Shown piece after piece: positions 34,079 to 46,270 of a stretch of DNA of 64,000 bases. Origin of the DNA: Adiantum capillus-veneris (Eukaryota; Streptophyta; Polypodiopsida; Polypodiales; Pteridaceae). A program made the translations under genes and the position numbers. Every line of letters starts with the position of its first letter. Position 1 is the first letter of the stretch. The notes under the pieces were generated by a model. The model did no database searches, had not been told where the DNA came from, and saw only the letters and a program-made list of their open reading frames with translations. The stretch lies in NCBI GenBank assembly GCA_014529385.2, contig CM043952.1, positions 149,571,057 through 149,635,056 on the forward strand, given 5' to 3'.

Positions 34079-37000
34079 ATGGCTGACAACAACAACACAG
34101 ATGTGTTCAAGATGTTTGCTGTTGAGGACAGGTTGGATGGGGACAACTACCCTATGTGGGCTTATATGATGCAACATGTTCTTGTGTCAAAGGGTGTCTG
34201 GAACATTGTGCAGGGCATTGATGTACGTCCTGGTTCAGAGGATGTTGCAGGTCTTTGCTGCAAGGATTGCAGTTGTTAGAGTTGTTTTGCCTATGGCAGA
34301 ACAAGCTCGTTGGGATGTTAAGGATGCGCAGGCTTATGCATTGATTGCGTTGTCTGTGAAGCGCACCATTGTTCCTCACATCCGTTCGGCAAAATCTGCA
34401 AAACAGACTTGGGACATTCTAGCAGGTCTTTATGCAAGTCACAATGAGGCTAAAATTGCTTTGCTGTGTAAAGAGCTGGAGTCAAAGATTATGCATGAGG
34501 AAGATGACATAGACACTTTCCTTGCTAGTGTCAAGGATATCAATGAGCAACTTATTTCTGCAGGTGAAGTCATTTCAGACAGTTCCCTTGTGCAGACTGT
34601 TCTTGATGCCTTGTCAGATTCTTACCAGACTTTTGCTAGTACTTGGAGACTTATGACCCAAGGAAATCCAGAAGTTTTCAAGTTTGATGCATTATGCACA
34701 TTGCTGTTGCAAGAGTCGCTTTCCAAAAAAAACAGGACTAGACAGCGTGCAGTTGAACAAGCTTTTATTGCTTCTCAAAGAAAGGGTGGTAACAGCAATG
34801 CAGCCACTTCTTATAGTTTTGTTGTGAGTGGCAAAACTTCTGTTCCTAATGCTTCTACTGGCAGCACTTCGTCTGGCAATTCTGGTGATAAGGGCAAAAA
34901 GAAGATGCGTTGCCATCATTGCAAGGCTAATGATCACTTAATCAAGTCGTGTCCTAAGTTGAAGGCCAAAGAGGCTAAGAAGAAAGAGGGTGGTTCCACT
35001 GCAAATGCTGGTTCCGCTACAAATGCAGCCATTGTTGAGTCTTCTGTGAAAGGAGATTGTAATGCTGATGTTGATGCAGAATGGGCTTTTAGCACAGAGT
35101 GCACTTAAAATCCTGCTGTCCATGATGCATGCTTGTCAGTTGCTGCAGATTCACATGTGTGGTATTTCGACAGTGGTGCTACAAAGCACATTACCTCACA
35201 TCGTAAATTGTTTACCTCTCTTGAATCTGTCCCTCATGGGAATTTAGTCACTTGTGCCAACAACGCCTCTTATCCAGTTCAGGGAGTTGGAAAGATTGTG
35301 CTCACTGCTGCTAATGGCAGCTCCTTCACACTTGTTGATGCACTTTAATAACCTAGGATCAAGAAGAATCTCTTGTCTGTATCCGCACTTGTTAGACTTG
35401 GACTTGTAGTCAAATTTGTGGATGACAGATGTACAGTTCATGATCTCAGTTTTGGTGATGAAATTGTTGTATCTGGGCTTTTGTGTCGTGGGCTGTATAA
35501 GCTCACTTTGTATGACAAGTGTGGACAAAATTTTGCAAATGCTGTTGCAGATTCAAGGGCTATTTCAGATGCAAAACTTTGGCATGCACGTTTTGGTCAT
35601 CTGAATTTTGTCAGTTTGCTGCGTTTGCAGAAATCTGATATGGTTGCTTCTTTGCCGCCTCTTGAAGCACCTGTCAAACATGTTTGTGAAGGCTATATTT
35701 TGGGTAAGATGCAGCGTTCTAAATTTCCAAAGGATGGTTTAATTCGGGCCACATGTAGGTTGCAGCTTGTGCATAGTGATGTTTGTGGGCCTATACAAAC
35801 TCCATCCTTGGGCAATTACCTGTACTTTGTGACTTTCATTGATGATTACTCCATGCATGCATGGGTATTTCCACTTAAAGCGAAGTCCGAAGTTTTTATG
35901 TGCTTCAAACAATTTCTGGTTATGGCTGAAAATGTCTCGAAATGTACTATGGGCACCCTCCGTTCCGATCGAGGGGGGGAGTATATGTCTCATGAATTTA
36001 ATGCATTGGCTAGTCGTGGGATAAAACACCAATTTACAGTGCCTTATACACCTCAGCAAAATGGTGTTGCTGAGAGGAAAAACAGGTCACTGACGGAAAT
36101 GGCACGATGTATTGTCAAAAGTCAAGCTTTGCCGCATTCTTTTTGGCTTGAGGCCATCATGTGTGCCACTTATGTACTTAACAGGTGTCCTACGAAAGCT
36201 TTGCAGTCTATTACTCCATATGAAGCATGGCATGATAGAAAGCCTTCTATTGAGCACATGCGTGTTTTTGGCTGTTTGGCATATGCTTTGGTGCCACAAG
36301 TGCAGCGCAGAAAATTGGATGATAAGGCTGTCAAATGTATTTTTGTTGGTTATAGTGCTGAAAGCAAAGGTTACAGGTTGTATCATCCGCAAACAAAACG
36401 TATTCTGGTTTCACGGGATATAGTGTTTGTGGAAGATTCTGTTCAACCCTTGCTGTCATGTACTAGAGACAGTAATGTAAGCTCACAGGACATTTATGAC
36501 ACTTTGTTGCCTCTTTTCAGTGGTGGAAATACGAATGTAAGTTCCAATGAGGCAAATGTACAGCCTATGGGGGTTTCTGAAAATGTTACAGATCAGCCTA
36601 TTACTGATGCAGATGTACATGATGTACTTGATGAGGAAAGGGCTGAAAATGAGCAGGCTAGAGGTATGCCAAAATGGCTGGTGCATACTTTGCGTGATAG
36701 TAAATTGGATGCACCTTTGTCTACTCGTACTCGTTCAGGATCTCACCATGCATCTTATGCATCAGATTGTTATGATTTGGCTGTGTCTAGCTTACATGAT
36801 GTTGAGAAGCCTCTGTCTTTTGATGAAGCACAGAATGCAGAAAATTGGATGGCTGCCATGCAATCAGAATATGATGCACTTATAGAAAATGACACATGGA
36901 CTTTATGTGATTTGCCTCCTGGCAAAAAGGCCATTGGTACAAAGTGGGTTTACAAGTTGAAACACAAGCTGGATGGTGAGATTGATCGCCATAAGGCTCG

Positions 37001-38337
37001 ACTTGTTGTAAAAGGTTATGCACAGCAAAAAGGCATAGATTATGAAGAGACTTTTGCTCCCACTTGTCGTATGACTACTGTACATTTTCTATGTGCATTG
37101 GCAGCTCATTTTGGTTGGGATGTACATCAATCAGACATTGTTACTACTTTCTTGAATGGTGACATATTTGAGGAAGTTTATGTAACGCAGCCTCGCGGTT
37201 TTGTCATAAAAGGACAAGAGGACAAAGTGTGCAGATGTAAGAAGGTTTTGTATGGGTTGAAGCAATCTCCTCGTGCTTGGTATGAGAAAGCTGACACTCA
37301 TTTGGTTAAACGAGGCTTTCGTAACAGTCCAACAGAAAGCACATTGTATGTAAAGCGTGAGGGTGATGTACTTCTCATTGTGGTTCTTTATGTTGATGAT
37401 TTGCTGATCACTGGACCAAATGAGAGACATATTGTTGAATTTAAGGCTGATTTGAATGCTACTTTCAAGATGAAAGATTTGGGGCTGTTGCATCATTACT
37501 TGGGTATACAGTTTAAGCAGTGTGATGGTGGTATTGCCTTGTGTCAGAAAAGCTAAATAGAGACATTGCTATGTAAGCTTGGACTTGAGGATTGCAAACC
37601 TATTGCCACTCCCATGGAAACAGGTTTGAAGTTGAGTCTACATGATGCTGGTGATCCTGCTGATAATACTCTTTACCAAACTCTTGTTGGCTGCCTCATT
37701 TATGTATGCAACACGAGGCCGGATATTCAGTTTGCAGCCTCACAGGTCAGCAGATTTATGTATAGCAGATTTATGCATAGCCTAGGGTCTAAGCATTGGC
37801 AGGCTGTCAAGAGGATTTTCCGCTACCTTAGTGGCACTTTACATCTTGGCTTGTTTTATCCCAAGGGGGGATCATTGCCGCCAGACTTACATGCTTTTTC
37901 GGACTCAGATTGGGTTGGTTGTTTTGACACGCGAGTGTCCACAAGTGGTTTTTGTTTCATGTTTGGCAGTTCATGTATATCATGGTTGAGCAAGAAGCAA
38001 CCTACTGTGGCCACTTCGAGTTGTGAGGCTGAGTACAGGGCAGCCTTCACAACTACAGTTGAGTGTGTATGGCTCAGACGCCTTATGGCTGATTTGGGTG
38101 TTGGACAGGACACTGCCAACACTATCTACATTGACAGTTATAGTGCATTGGCAGTTGCGAGGAAAGCACATTGAGGTGCATTACCACTATGTTAGGGAGA
38201 GGCTCTCAGCAGGAGAGATTAGCTTGGCTTATGTGCCAACACAGGACAACCTTGCAGATCTTTTCACAAAGGCATTGTCTCATGAGAAGCTTGAAGCTTT
38301 CCACAAAGCTTTGGGCTTACTCCCCTTTGTCGATTGA
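34079..38337 (+). pseudogene. Copia copy B gag-pol polyprotein, lightly broken
   Basis: Starts with ATG at 34079 (MADNNNTDVF). Order: gag (to about 34.9 kb), zinc knuckle CHHCKANDHLIKSC, protease WYFDSGATKHIT, GAG-pre-integrase KLWHARFGHL, integrase (HSDVCGP; RSDRGGEY; NGVAERKNR: D-D-E present), RT (TKWVYKLKHKLDGEIDRHKA; LYVDDLLITG with catalytic YVDD), RNase H (SDSDWVGC; SSCEAEYRA). Damage: a frameshift near 34250, TAA 35106, TAA 35346, TAA 37554, and a frame-breaking deletion of about 25 bp near 38163 that removed the NPVFHART-like segment after AVAR. Otherwise the frame is open over more than 2 kb. Proteins would form the retroelement particle, copy RNA and integrate cDNA; this copy could act only with help in trans. 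Confidence 0.93.
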
Positions 38338-38401
38338 TCATGTCCTCAGGGCATGGCACTTCCCTTTACTCATGTGCCAGCTCTCGTTCACCGCATCACT
38401 C

Positions 38402-38413
38402 CAGGGGGGGATT
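38402..38413 (+). other. polypurine tract, copy B
   Basis: CAGGGGGGGATT immediately before the 3' LTR, the plus-strand primer position. Confidence 0.85.
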
Positions 38414-38640
38414 TGTTACCATATACATGTGGTAGTGATGTGTGTGAACACACTAGGACCTCCATGGCATTTTTTCCCTCTTTAGGAGGTTTTTCCCCCC
38501 GAGCATTGTATATACGCCCATCACTCTAGGGCTATCTATCTTTCCATTGCACACTAAGTAACACACTCTCTATTGTGTGCCTTGAGCTTCCTTCGTCTTC
38601 TCCAAGCTGTGTGTGTTTCTCTGCAACCCTAATTCCAACA
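38414..38640 (+). repeat. 3' LTR, Copia copy B
   Basis: 227 bp, same ends as the 5' LTR. It retains the 10-bp TAAGTAACAC segment that the 5' LTR has lost; copy A also has a related segment, so loss in the 5' LTR is the likelier event. Confidence 0.93.
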
Positions 38641-38969
38641 ATAAGTAGATAGGCGTCTTGTAGGTTTTTGGACGTTTTGAATGCACCGCGTCAAAAGCTT
38701 CAAATTCCAACACCAATTGATAGTTTTGTGATTTTTTAAAATTTCAATGATGAAAAAAGCCAATTAAATGAGCGTCGCCTACCTCATGAAAAAGACATTC
38801 ACATTGAATGAAAAGGCGCCCGTTTTCAAGGACTACTAACACCTTTTTTATGTTTTTCTTAATATCAATCCATTTCTCTACGTAACGTAGGCTCTTCTGT
38901 CATTGGAGGAGCGCTTTTTCCTCTCTCTTCTAAAAGGCCCTCCAAAAGACCTCCGAAATCTCCTAATGT
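38641..38969. repeat. fold-back element, right arm (distal part)
   Basis: Reverse complement of the left arm 32982-33330, separated from the first 23 bp of its own arm (33564-33586) by the Copia insertion. Ends CTCCGAAATCTCCTAATGT. Confidence 0.85.
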
Positions 38970-39169
38970 GTGGGAAGAGTTAGATAGATCCAACGTGGAA
39001 GCACTTACTCGTGATCCACCCGTCATAATTACATAGATAGACTTGAAAATTGGAAAATTACATAAATTCAAGGCTATCTATGTCCAAGTTGATCAAAAGA
39101 ATAAAATTTACAATAGTGGCTCATAAATGTAGCATTGAACTTATAAGGTAGTTGGGGAGCTAGCATTCT

Positions 39170-39182
39170 CCCCCCCCCTACT
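39170..39182 (-). other. polypurine tract of family X copy 2
   Basis: On the minus strand AAGTAGGGGGGGGA is followed by GAATGCTAGCTCC, in the same relation to the gene as the polypurine stretch at 21222. Confidence 0.45.
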
Positions 39183-42140
39183 TGCGTGTATTGTCTACAA
39201 CACATTTACCTATTGGTAAGGTAATCTATGGATTGACATGCTTCATTTCACTTTTAGAGCTACTCTTATCCTTGTCGATACTTTATGTGAAGCTCCTTTT
39301 GTTCCATAGTGATAAAATGCATCATCACTTTGTACTTTTCTTCATTGGCAAAGTATCTGACGAATCTTGCTTGGAGATTTTTTATTACCAAGTTGAAGAT
39401 ATTTGAGTGGTAAATAAAGAAGCCCATGTAAAATGATTCTTCAAATGTTTGCATATATTATGAAGGCAAAAACATAAGATAAGTGTATAATCCATTGACT
39501 ACTTCATCTGTAGGTTGGTTGGACAAGTTGTAGTAGAGGCCCTTAATGCCATCTAGAAAGGAAATCCATGTTGTGTATATCTACTCCGTCTTATGGAAGG
39601 TCTCAATGTAGGTGAGCATCATGTGATAAATCTTGACCAGCATTATGCACGCTAAATTAGGTATTCTGCAAAATAAATTTATTTATTTTTGTGAGTGTTT
39701 GTACCACGTAATCTTCATTAGGATTTCCATCTTTGTGCGGTGAGAGCCGTGGGTAGTTTACCCAAGTTGGATGCTTTTGATTCAAAACTCAATGGATTAA
39801 CAAACTACTTACTTGTGGTATAAAGGATTGAGTGGGATCCTTTTGTATGTCTACTAGAGCATTTGTATATAAGATCACGTATCTCGAATGTCTAGATAGC
39901 CAAATATTTCTCTATGTAGGGTGTTCCTAGGCTATATCTTGCCCCTTCATAAATCTCTCCTTTATATGCAACCGATCAAACTTGATTTGTGGGAAAATTA
40001 GATATTTCTGGTGCCATCCATCTTTAATCTTCTTTGGGGTTAGCTAGGTCACATTGATTGAATGCAGGATTCTCTCCTTACATTCCATGGATTCTTTCCA
40101 AATCTTCTCTATTTCCTCAAGGATAATGGCCTTGAGCTTTTTCTTAGATTCAATGCATAATCTTTGGTGGATGTCGCAAGTGCTAGCCTCAACTCTATAG
40201 GAGCTATTTGTAGTAGTGATGTTGATCCACTAATAGGATCTGTGGACATTACAAACATTATAGAGCTTTGGAGTCACCCATTGGTTTCTCTAGTTGCTCA
40301 TCCTCAGTCTCTATTATCTTACCCTTACTAGCTTCTACTTTCTTTAGATCGTTCTTCAAGTTCTTGATTTCTTGTAGGTATGCTTGCTCTTTTTGCGTGA
40401 AGCTCAAAGAGAGCTTCCTCCTTTGCATCTGTCCTAGGTTCAAGTCCATCTCTAAGTCCTTGATGTCCCAAGAGGTGAACCATGTAGGTATTTCATGTGT
40501 GCTTGGCAAGAGGGTATATTATAGCTCATATCAATTATCAATTTACACTTAAAGGAGTGGCATTTTAACTCAATTTTTTGAAAAAGTTACATGTTTATGA
40601 AGAAAGAGGGGTAGTTTCATTCCAATCCACAACATGTGTAAAGGAGGGTTTTTATTAGGATGTGTACTTGTGTTTTGCAAAGCAACCTTTACATTGTTTA
40701 ATCTTTGTTCTTGCTCTTCACTCACTATAGACAGCTGATCTAAAAGTGCGACCAAATCTGTGATCTCCTTTTGTTGGCTTTGATTTGTCTTTGTCAAGGC
40801 TTTAATTTCCTTTTGTTCTTTGTCATGCATTCCAATAACCTCATCATTGAAGGCCTTGGAAACTTAAAGTCATGTAGCAGTGAGCTTGAGTGTACCTTGT
40901 AGCATATGTTTTTGGCTTGTTGAGAGTATACTTCAGTCTCTAATATTTTCCACTACTTGATGACATATTCATTATATTATTCTATATCATCAAGGGGATC
41001 CATCTATGAAGTTCTTGCCTCCTGCGGTCCATCTATTTCATCTTTCCCTTGGTCATTGCCTTCTGCTTGATGATGTTCTTGACCTTCAATAATTTCTACA
41101 TGCAATTTGTCCACTTTATGCTCCATTGGATCTTCTTTCTTGATGTAGGATAAGACCATAGACTATCTTACAAAGTCAGTGGTTCCTTAACTTCCTCTCG
41201 TAGTGGTTTAACATATAGAGAATTGGTTTCTTCAAGTAGTTGTCTCCCTTGGTAGATTTTCTTCCCTCAATAAGTGTTTCCTTTTGACCTTTTCCCTTTT
41301 TCTAAGTGCACTCTCTTTCTTCTTCTTCATAAAGAAATTCCAGACTCTTTTGTGGATCATCTTACTGACGAACATTGGAATTTTAGTTGTGCAAGGATTT
41401 TTGGGTTAGACTACCCGAATTCTTTGAATTCATCTTGTGGTCCCCTCTTGAGCTCAAAAGCTTCTCATTCTCTTTCTAGTATGGTGGATTTTTGTGATGC
41501 ATCTTCCACTTTGACTCGTGCTGAACTTTAGCCCTTTTTGTACTTCTCTCCTTCATTTTCTCCTTATCTTTGATCACTATCTTTCTCTCTTTCATGTCAA
41601 AGGGTTCTTGTGAAACTTTGGCTATGTTATCTTGAGCTACGTAAATGGTAGCCCCTCTTGTGCAACTGCAACAACTACTTCCGTTTCATCAATCTCTTCC
41701 TCTGATAGTTAAACAAGTTTCCTCTTTGAGCAAGTAGCAGGTGACTTAGCAGTCTCCACTTTGGCTTCTTCCACTTCCTCATTCTTAATTCTTGCAATGA
41801 TTCAATTGTTTGGTCTAAAGCAAGCATCAAAATGTGAGCCATACCAATTGCATGGTATGCTATCCTTTTGAGGACCTCTAAAGCTCTTAATCAAGTAACA
41901 CCATAGCTCTTTTGGTCTACTAGCACCAACACCGAGCCATAGTTGAGCATATGCTCTTCTTTGACCAGGGTTTTGGAAATCTGACTTGGATACTATGACC
42001 CCTTTCCTTTCTTCTTTGTTGGTGCTTTTTTGCCACCCATTAACTACGAATATAAGCTTGGTTAGTGAGAGATTTGTCAATGGAAGTAGGCACACTGATC
42101 TCCATGGCATCAAGTATATATGGTGTCTTTGAGTCAACAT
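39183..42140 (-). pseudogene. family X, copy 2: unrecognised dispersed coding family
   Basis: Minus-strand pieces in order: a Trp- and basic-rich segment (SKSDFQNPGQRRAYAQLWLG; CNWYGSHFDACF) at about 42.05-41.80 kb, a charged linker (IARIKNEEVEEAKVETAKSP), a coiled coil (KEQKEIKALTKTNQSQQKEI; AYLQEIKNLKNDLKKVEASK) at 40.83-40.26 kb, then IWKESMECKERILHSINV, LHIKERFMKGQ, NYPRLSPHKDG and a last ORF YMQTFEESFYMGFF...IFNLVIKNLQARFVRYFANE (39454-39266). The last five landmarks line up with copy 1 at 19.7-21.2 kb. No known domain is evident to me; structural protein of an LTR element is one possibility. Frames are broken throughout. Confidence 0.5.
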
Positions 42141-42164
42141 GACTAGATGGATTTGCATGGCTTT

Positions 42165-42177
42165 CCACACACACACA

Positions 42178-42242
<65 letters not shown>
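42165..42242. repeat. (CA)n-(GA)n microsatellite
   Basis: Short CA run then about 60 bp of GA; abuts the 5' end (minus sense) of family X copy 2. 42.25-43.47 kb contains only short unsupported ORFs. Confidence 0.95.
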
Positions 42243-42244
<2 letters not shown>

Positions 42245-43479
42245 AAGGAAGGGAGGCTATGGAGTCTAGCAAAGGATGCAACATCAACATTGTAGCACGG
42301 TCGATCATCAACTAACTCCCCCTCTCATGCTTCAATTTTTTTAACATTTATTAAAAGAGACTTATGAAAACCAAACCATCATTTAAAAATACTAGACTTT
42401 CTCTTTTACCTTTACATTCTCACTTGAAAATAGGTACACTTTCATACAAAGAACCCCCAATGCAATGTGGTGTCAAGGACACCCCTTTTTGTACCACCAA
42501 ACCTTGCTTTTAGCTTGGAAGTACTTGGTAACAAAATAGAACGGCCACTTTGCCTTGAATTGAGTGGTGCAAGTGTTCGATCACACCCAATGCTACTTTG
42601 CACTCTAGCCATTCTCAATTACCATGCATCATTCAATAGGAGGCAATGCTACACAAACAAGGTGTCATAAACCTTGTCATCTTAGATATAGAAATGGGTT
42701 GTTCCCTCTAAACAAGAAACATTAGATAATGTGCACCAATATTGTAACTTGGCTGGAATACCAGTGCACATGGACTATATTTCATGTTGATCCTTGAAGG
42801 AGTAATTTTCTACAAAGTCTATGATTGACAAAAAAACATCATTTGTGAATGTTCCAAGACACAACTTGAACTAATTTGCTTGCCATCTGTAAAAAAAAAT
42901 TTGTTCTCTGTACTAATTTATGTGATCCTTGAACCAAAATAGGAGATTTGTGCAACACATCTTCTTATGCACCACATCCTTTCTAATCTTCTTCTTGCCA
43001 TCTTTATCCATCCATGACTCCACCTCCTAAAACATATTAACACACTTGAAAAACATTGTCGTTTTTCCATTTCTCTTGGGCACACTTGCAATTTATGCAC
43101 ACCACAATTCTTGCATTCACCCATCAGACAAGGGTATGAGTGATACTCTACTCCCTGCTTTTTAGGGCAAAGTATAGACTCTCAAATAGTAGTGACACTT
43201 GTGTAAGTGTGTTGCATGCTCCCACACATAACTGGCTATGATGGAACATGAGAGATAGGGCAAGAATACCCACATGATGCATTGCGCAGCCCAAATTGAG
43301 GATATTGTTAAGGTTTAGTGCATCTTTCATAAACATCATCCAGACCATGCACTAAAGAATAGCATGTATATCGCTCTTTTAGCTTGCATATGAATAAGGT
43401 CTTTAAACCCTCAAAGTTTTTTAGCAATAAATTTATTTTTGAATATTACAGCAAAAAACAATTGGGATCACGTAGCTCA

Positions 43480-43995
43480 ACTATACAACCACATTAAAGC
43501 AATACTCTGGTTTTTACTATTAGTATGGTTTAAGGCAATGGAGAACATAGCTTAGCTATCATCTTACAACCACATTAAAGCAATACTCTGGTTTTTACTA
43601 GTAGAATGTTTTAAAGCAGTGGAGAAGGCTAATGCATTTTGAAGCAAGCATTTACTACTTTTAAGCACATAGCTTTAAAAAATCTACTACTTTAAGCACA
43701 CGATTGAGTACTTCTAAAGCACTAAAAGATCCATAGCGTTTTTTGAAATCTATTTAGTTTTGTGATTTAAAGAAATAGAATGCTTTAAATCAGACCACTT
43801 TTTAGCACAATGCTCAGTAGTCTGCTTTTTTAGATCAAACTACCTTTTAGCACACGAGTTAGTAGTCTGCTTTAAAGCAGACTTCTTTTTAGCACAAGGC
43901 TCAATAGTCTGCTTCAAAGTAAACTACTCTTAAACACATGGATTTAAGTACAAAATTAAATTAAGCAACAAAAAGTAAGTTTGAAGCAAAGATAT
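43480..43995. repeat. minisatellite with AAAGCA-rich units
   Basis: First a duplicated unit of about 90 bp (ACCACATTAAAGCAATACTC twice, at about 43490 and 43568), then about four degenerate units of about 50 bp sharing CTTTTTAGCACA and TAGTCTGCTT. The array stops about 30 bp before the left TIR of the large element. Confidence 0.75.
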
Positions 43996-44021
43996 AAAAC
44001 TTTCAATGCTTTAAGCCTTGT

Positions 44022-44030
44022 GTTTAAAAG
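44022..44030. repeat. left target-site duplication of the MULE-like element
   Basis: GTTTAAAAG here and CCTTAAAAG at 55545-55553 agree at 7 of 9 bases (TTAAAAG exact). MULEs normally make 9-bp duplications. Confidence 0.5.
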
Positions 44031-44105
44031 GAGTGTTACCATTCTCCGAGCGAGGTTTTCCCAGCGATCCTAGTTTCCCCGTAGGTCTTGGCGGAAGGGT
44101 ACTCC
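44031..44105 (+). repeat. left terminal inverted repeat
   Basis: GAGTGTTACCATTCTCCGAG, then CGAGGTTTTCCCAGCGATCC and TAGTTTCCCCGTAGGTCTTGG. Pairs with 55441-55546 reversed. Confidence 0.78.
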
Positions 44106-45120
44106 TTAGAAGGGTACTCCTATTAGACAAGGTGGTCTTGTATACAGTTATCCATGAAAACTAAAAACCTATAAATTAGATCACGTTCTTGAATACATAT
44201 TGACAAGAATGGATTTTGTTACTTGAAAAAGACATAGAGAACTTTACCTACAAGAGGATACATACTGCATTGATCAATACAAATGGACTACCTAATTCAA
44301 TTGTTTATTTATATACACCCTAATCTCATGTCTAGAGAGAGAGAGAGAGAGAGAGAGAATGCAAGATTGCAACAATAACAATACACATTTAAGTGGAAGA
44401 CTCTTGGATACTAAATTTTTGTTATAAAAAAGACATAACAGATTATAGTTGAAAATAAGGATTTCATGTATGATCAATGAAACAAAATGTCACAATAATT
44501 TACAATGATTCACATTCATCATCAATGTAAAGGTTTCGAATGTAGTGACTCTCTTCCCGTTCCATGTCGAATCATTTGTCTCTAGACATGCTCTTTGCCA
44601 TAGGTTCGGCATACACGGGCAATTGACTTTGCATGGAAGGAACAAACAAGATCTTAATACATATCAAGAAATCCATACAAAGGAAAAATAATTAACATAT
44701 TCAAATATAACGTCTAATACATAACAATTCCAATGTAAAATGTGTTTCCTAAATCGTGAGTATTCCATATATTGTCACCAACCATGATAAAACAAAAGCA
44801 TATCCAAATATGGAAATAGAAGCCAAACATCACATAAGCATATATTGGAATACTACTATTTACCTAGAGGTGGCAATAAAATTCTACAACAAAAAATCGA
44901 TACAAAGGGAGAAGATTAACATATGAACAACATAACATCCAAGAACATAACATTACCGAAGCAAACTATGTTCCAAAACCAATGAGTTTTACATAAATAT
45001 CACTCTGCGACAAAACAAGGGCATAATTAAACATGGCAATACAAACCAAACATCACATAAAAACAAACCACACTTTGAAGAAGTACATAATAGTTTTAGT
45101 CTCAAGGGACAAGGGCCTCA
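44106..45120. other. 3' flank of the methyltransferase gene within the transposon
   Basis: AT-rich, with a GA tract at 44334-44358. No ORF of note. It should contain the 3' UTR of the minus-strand gene. Confidence 0.6.
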
Positions 45121-46224
45121 CTAGTCATATGGATTGAAAACTGCAAGTGGATCCACCTCATCATCTGCATGTGCCCTACTAACATCATCATGGCTGCCCT
45201 GTTGCATGTAAGCCAAGAGGAGAGGCTCTACATACATGGTCATCAAGAATGTATCCACATCGATAGATGCACATACTCTACCAGTGTGCATGCATGTCTT
45301 AAGAATAGGCACAATACCACATCCCATCTCAATGCACACCCCACCTCGGCGACAGTGTGTACTCTCTGCAATGAAAATAGGAGGATCGGTAGCTCAACGT
45401 CGAACCATAAAAAGCATTGACATAGAACACTAGTAACAAAAGATAATAATATCCAATTAAACCTTAATTTAAGAAACGCATGTATTTTTGTGCATTTGAA
45501 CATAATATAATCATCACTATACTCACATCTATGTGAATACCACCAATCTCTTTGTATCCATATGTAGAATGGTGAATGACAACCACTTATCTCACTATCT
45601 CCAAATCATAAACGCGAACATAGTGCTCAATCCACCCAATTGTGGAATCACCTATAATATAATTGCACCATCTTAGAAAAGTTTCAATACGTAGAAGCCA
45701 AAATAAACATAAATGTTAACAACTATTAACTTTAACAAATACTTGCCATAGAGGCCATCACCAATAACCATCCCAAGTCTGCCAAAGTAGATGCTGCCAA
45801 ATCAATCCCATAGTGCACATGGTCCTCAGAAACAAAATCCCAGGTGGGACAAGGATCGTCACCACCTTGAGTGCCTCCAAATGGCAAGTCAAGAAAAATG
45901 AAGTCAACTGCCCAATCCACAATTTTTTCCCTCTTTGTGTAATTAACCTGAAGGCTTATTTTGCTTGATGAACTCATGCACTATAGAAGGTATCATTTTT
46001 TCTTCCTCTCACAAAATCCTTCCCAATGATGATGTAATCACCAACCACTACAATGCTTTTGGGATTCTCAACATGAAGCATGTATCCCAAAGAATGCACT
46101 GCAAGATAAATAAATTGTGTAGTCCTTTTGGAAAGCCTCTTTTGACCCTTAAGAGCATTCCCTTCAGGATCACAAGAGCATGATATCAATATTTTTTCCT
46201 CTCAAAACACATATGGATAAGAGA

Positions 46225-46270
<46 letters not shown>

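Larger units (their letters stand above)
33587..38640 (+). mobile_element. Copia copy B, complete LTR retrotransposon
   Basis: Two LTRs (33587-33803 and 38414-38640) starting TGTTACC and ending CCAACA, a perfect PBS, a polypurine tract and gag-pol between. The LTRs differ by about eight substitutions and a 10-bp indel (TAAGTAACAC present only in the 3' LTR), so insertion is old but younger than copy A. The flanks GCAAG (33582-33586) and ATAAG (38641-38645) fit a 5-bp TSD with two transitions. It is inserted into the right arm of the fold-back element. Confidence 0.93.

Noticed and set aside
41274-41531. + strand ORF (MFPFDLFPFSKCTLF...)
   Set aside because: Opposite-strand shadow of the Lys/Glu-rich part of family X copy 2.
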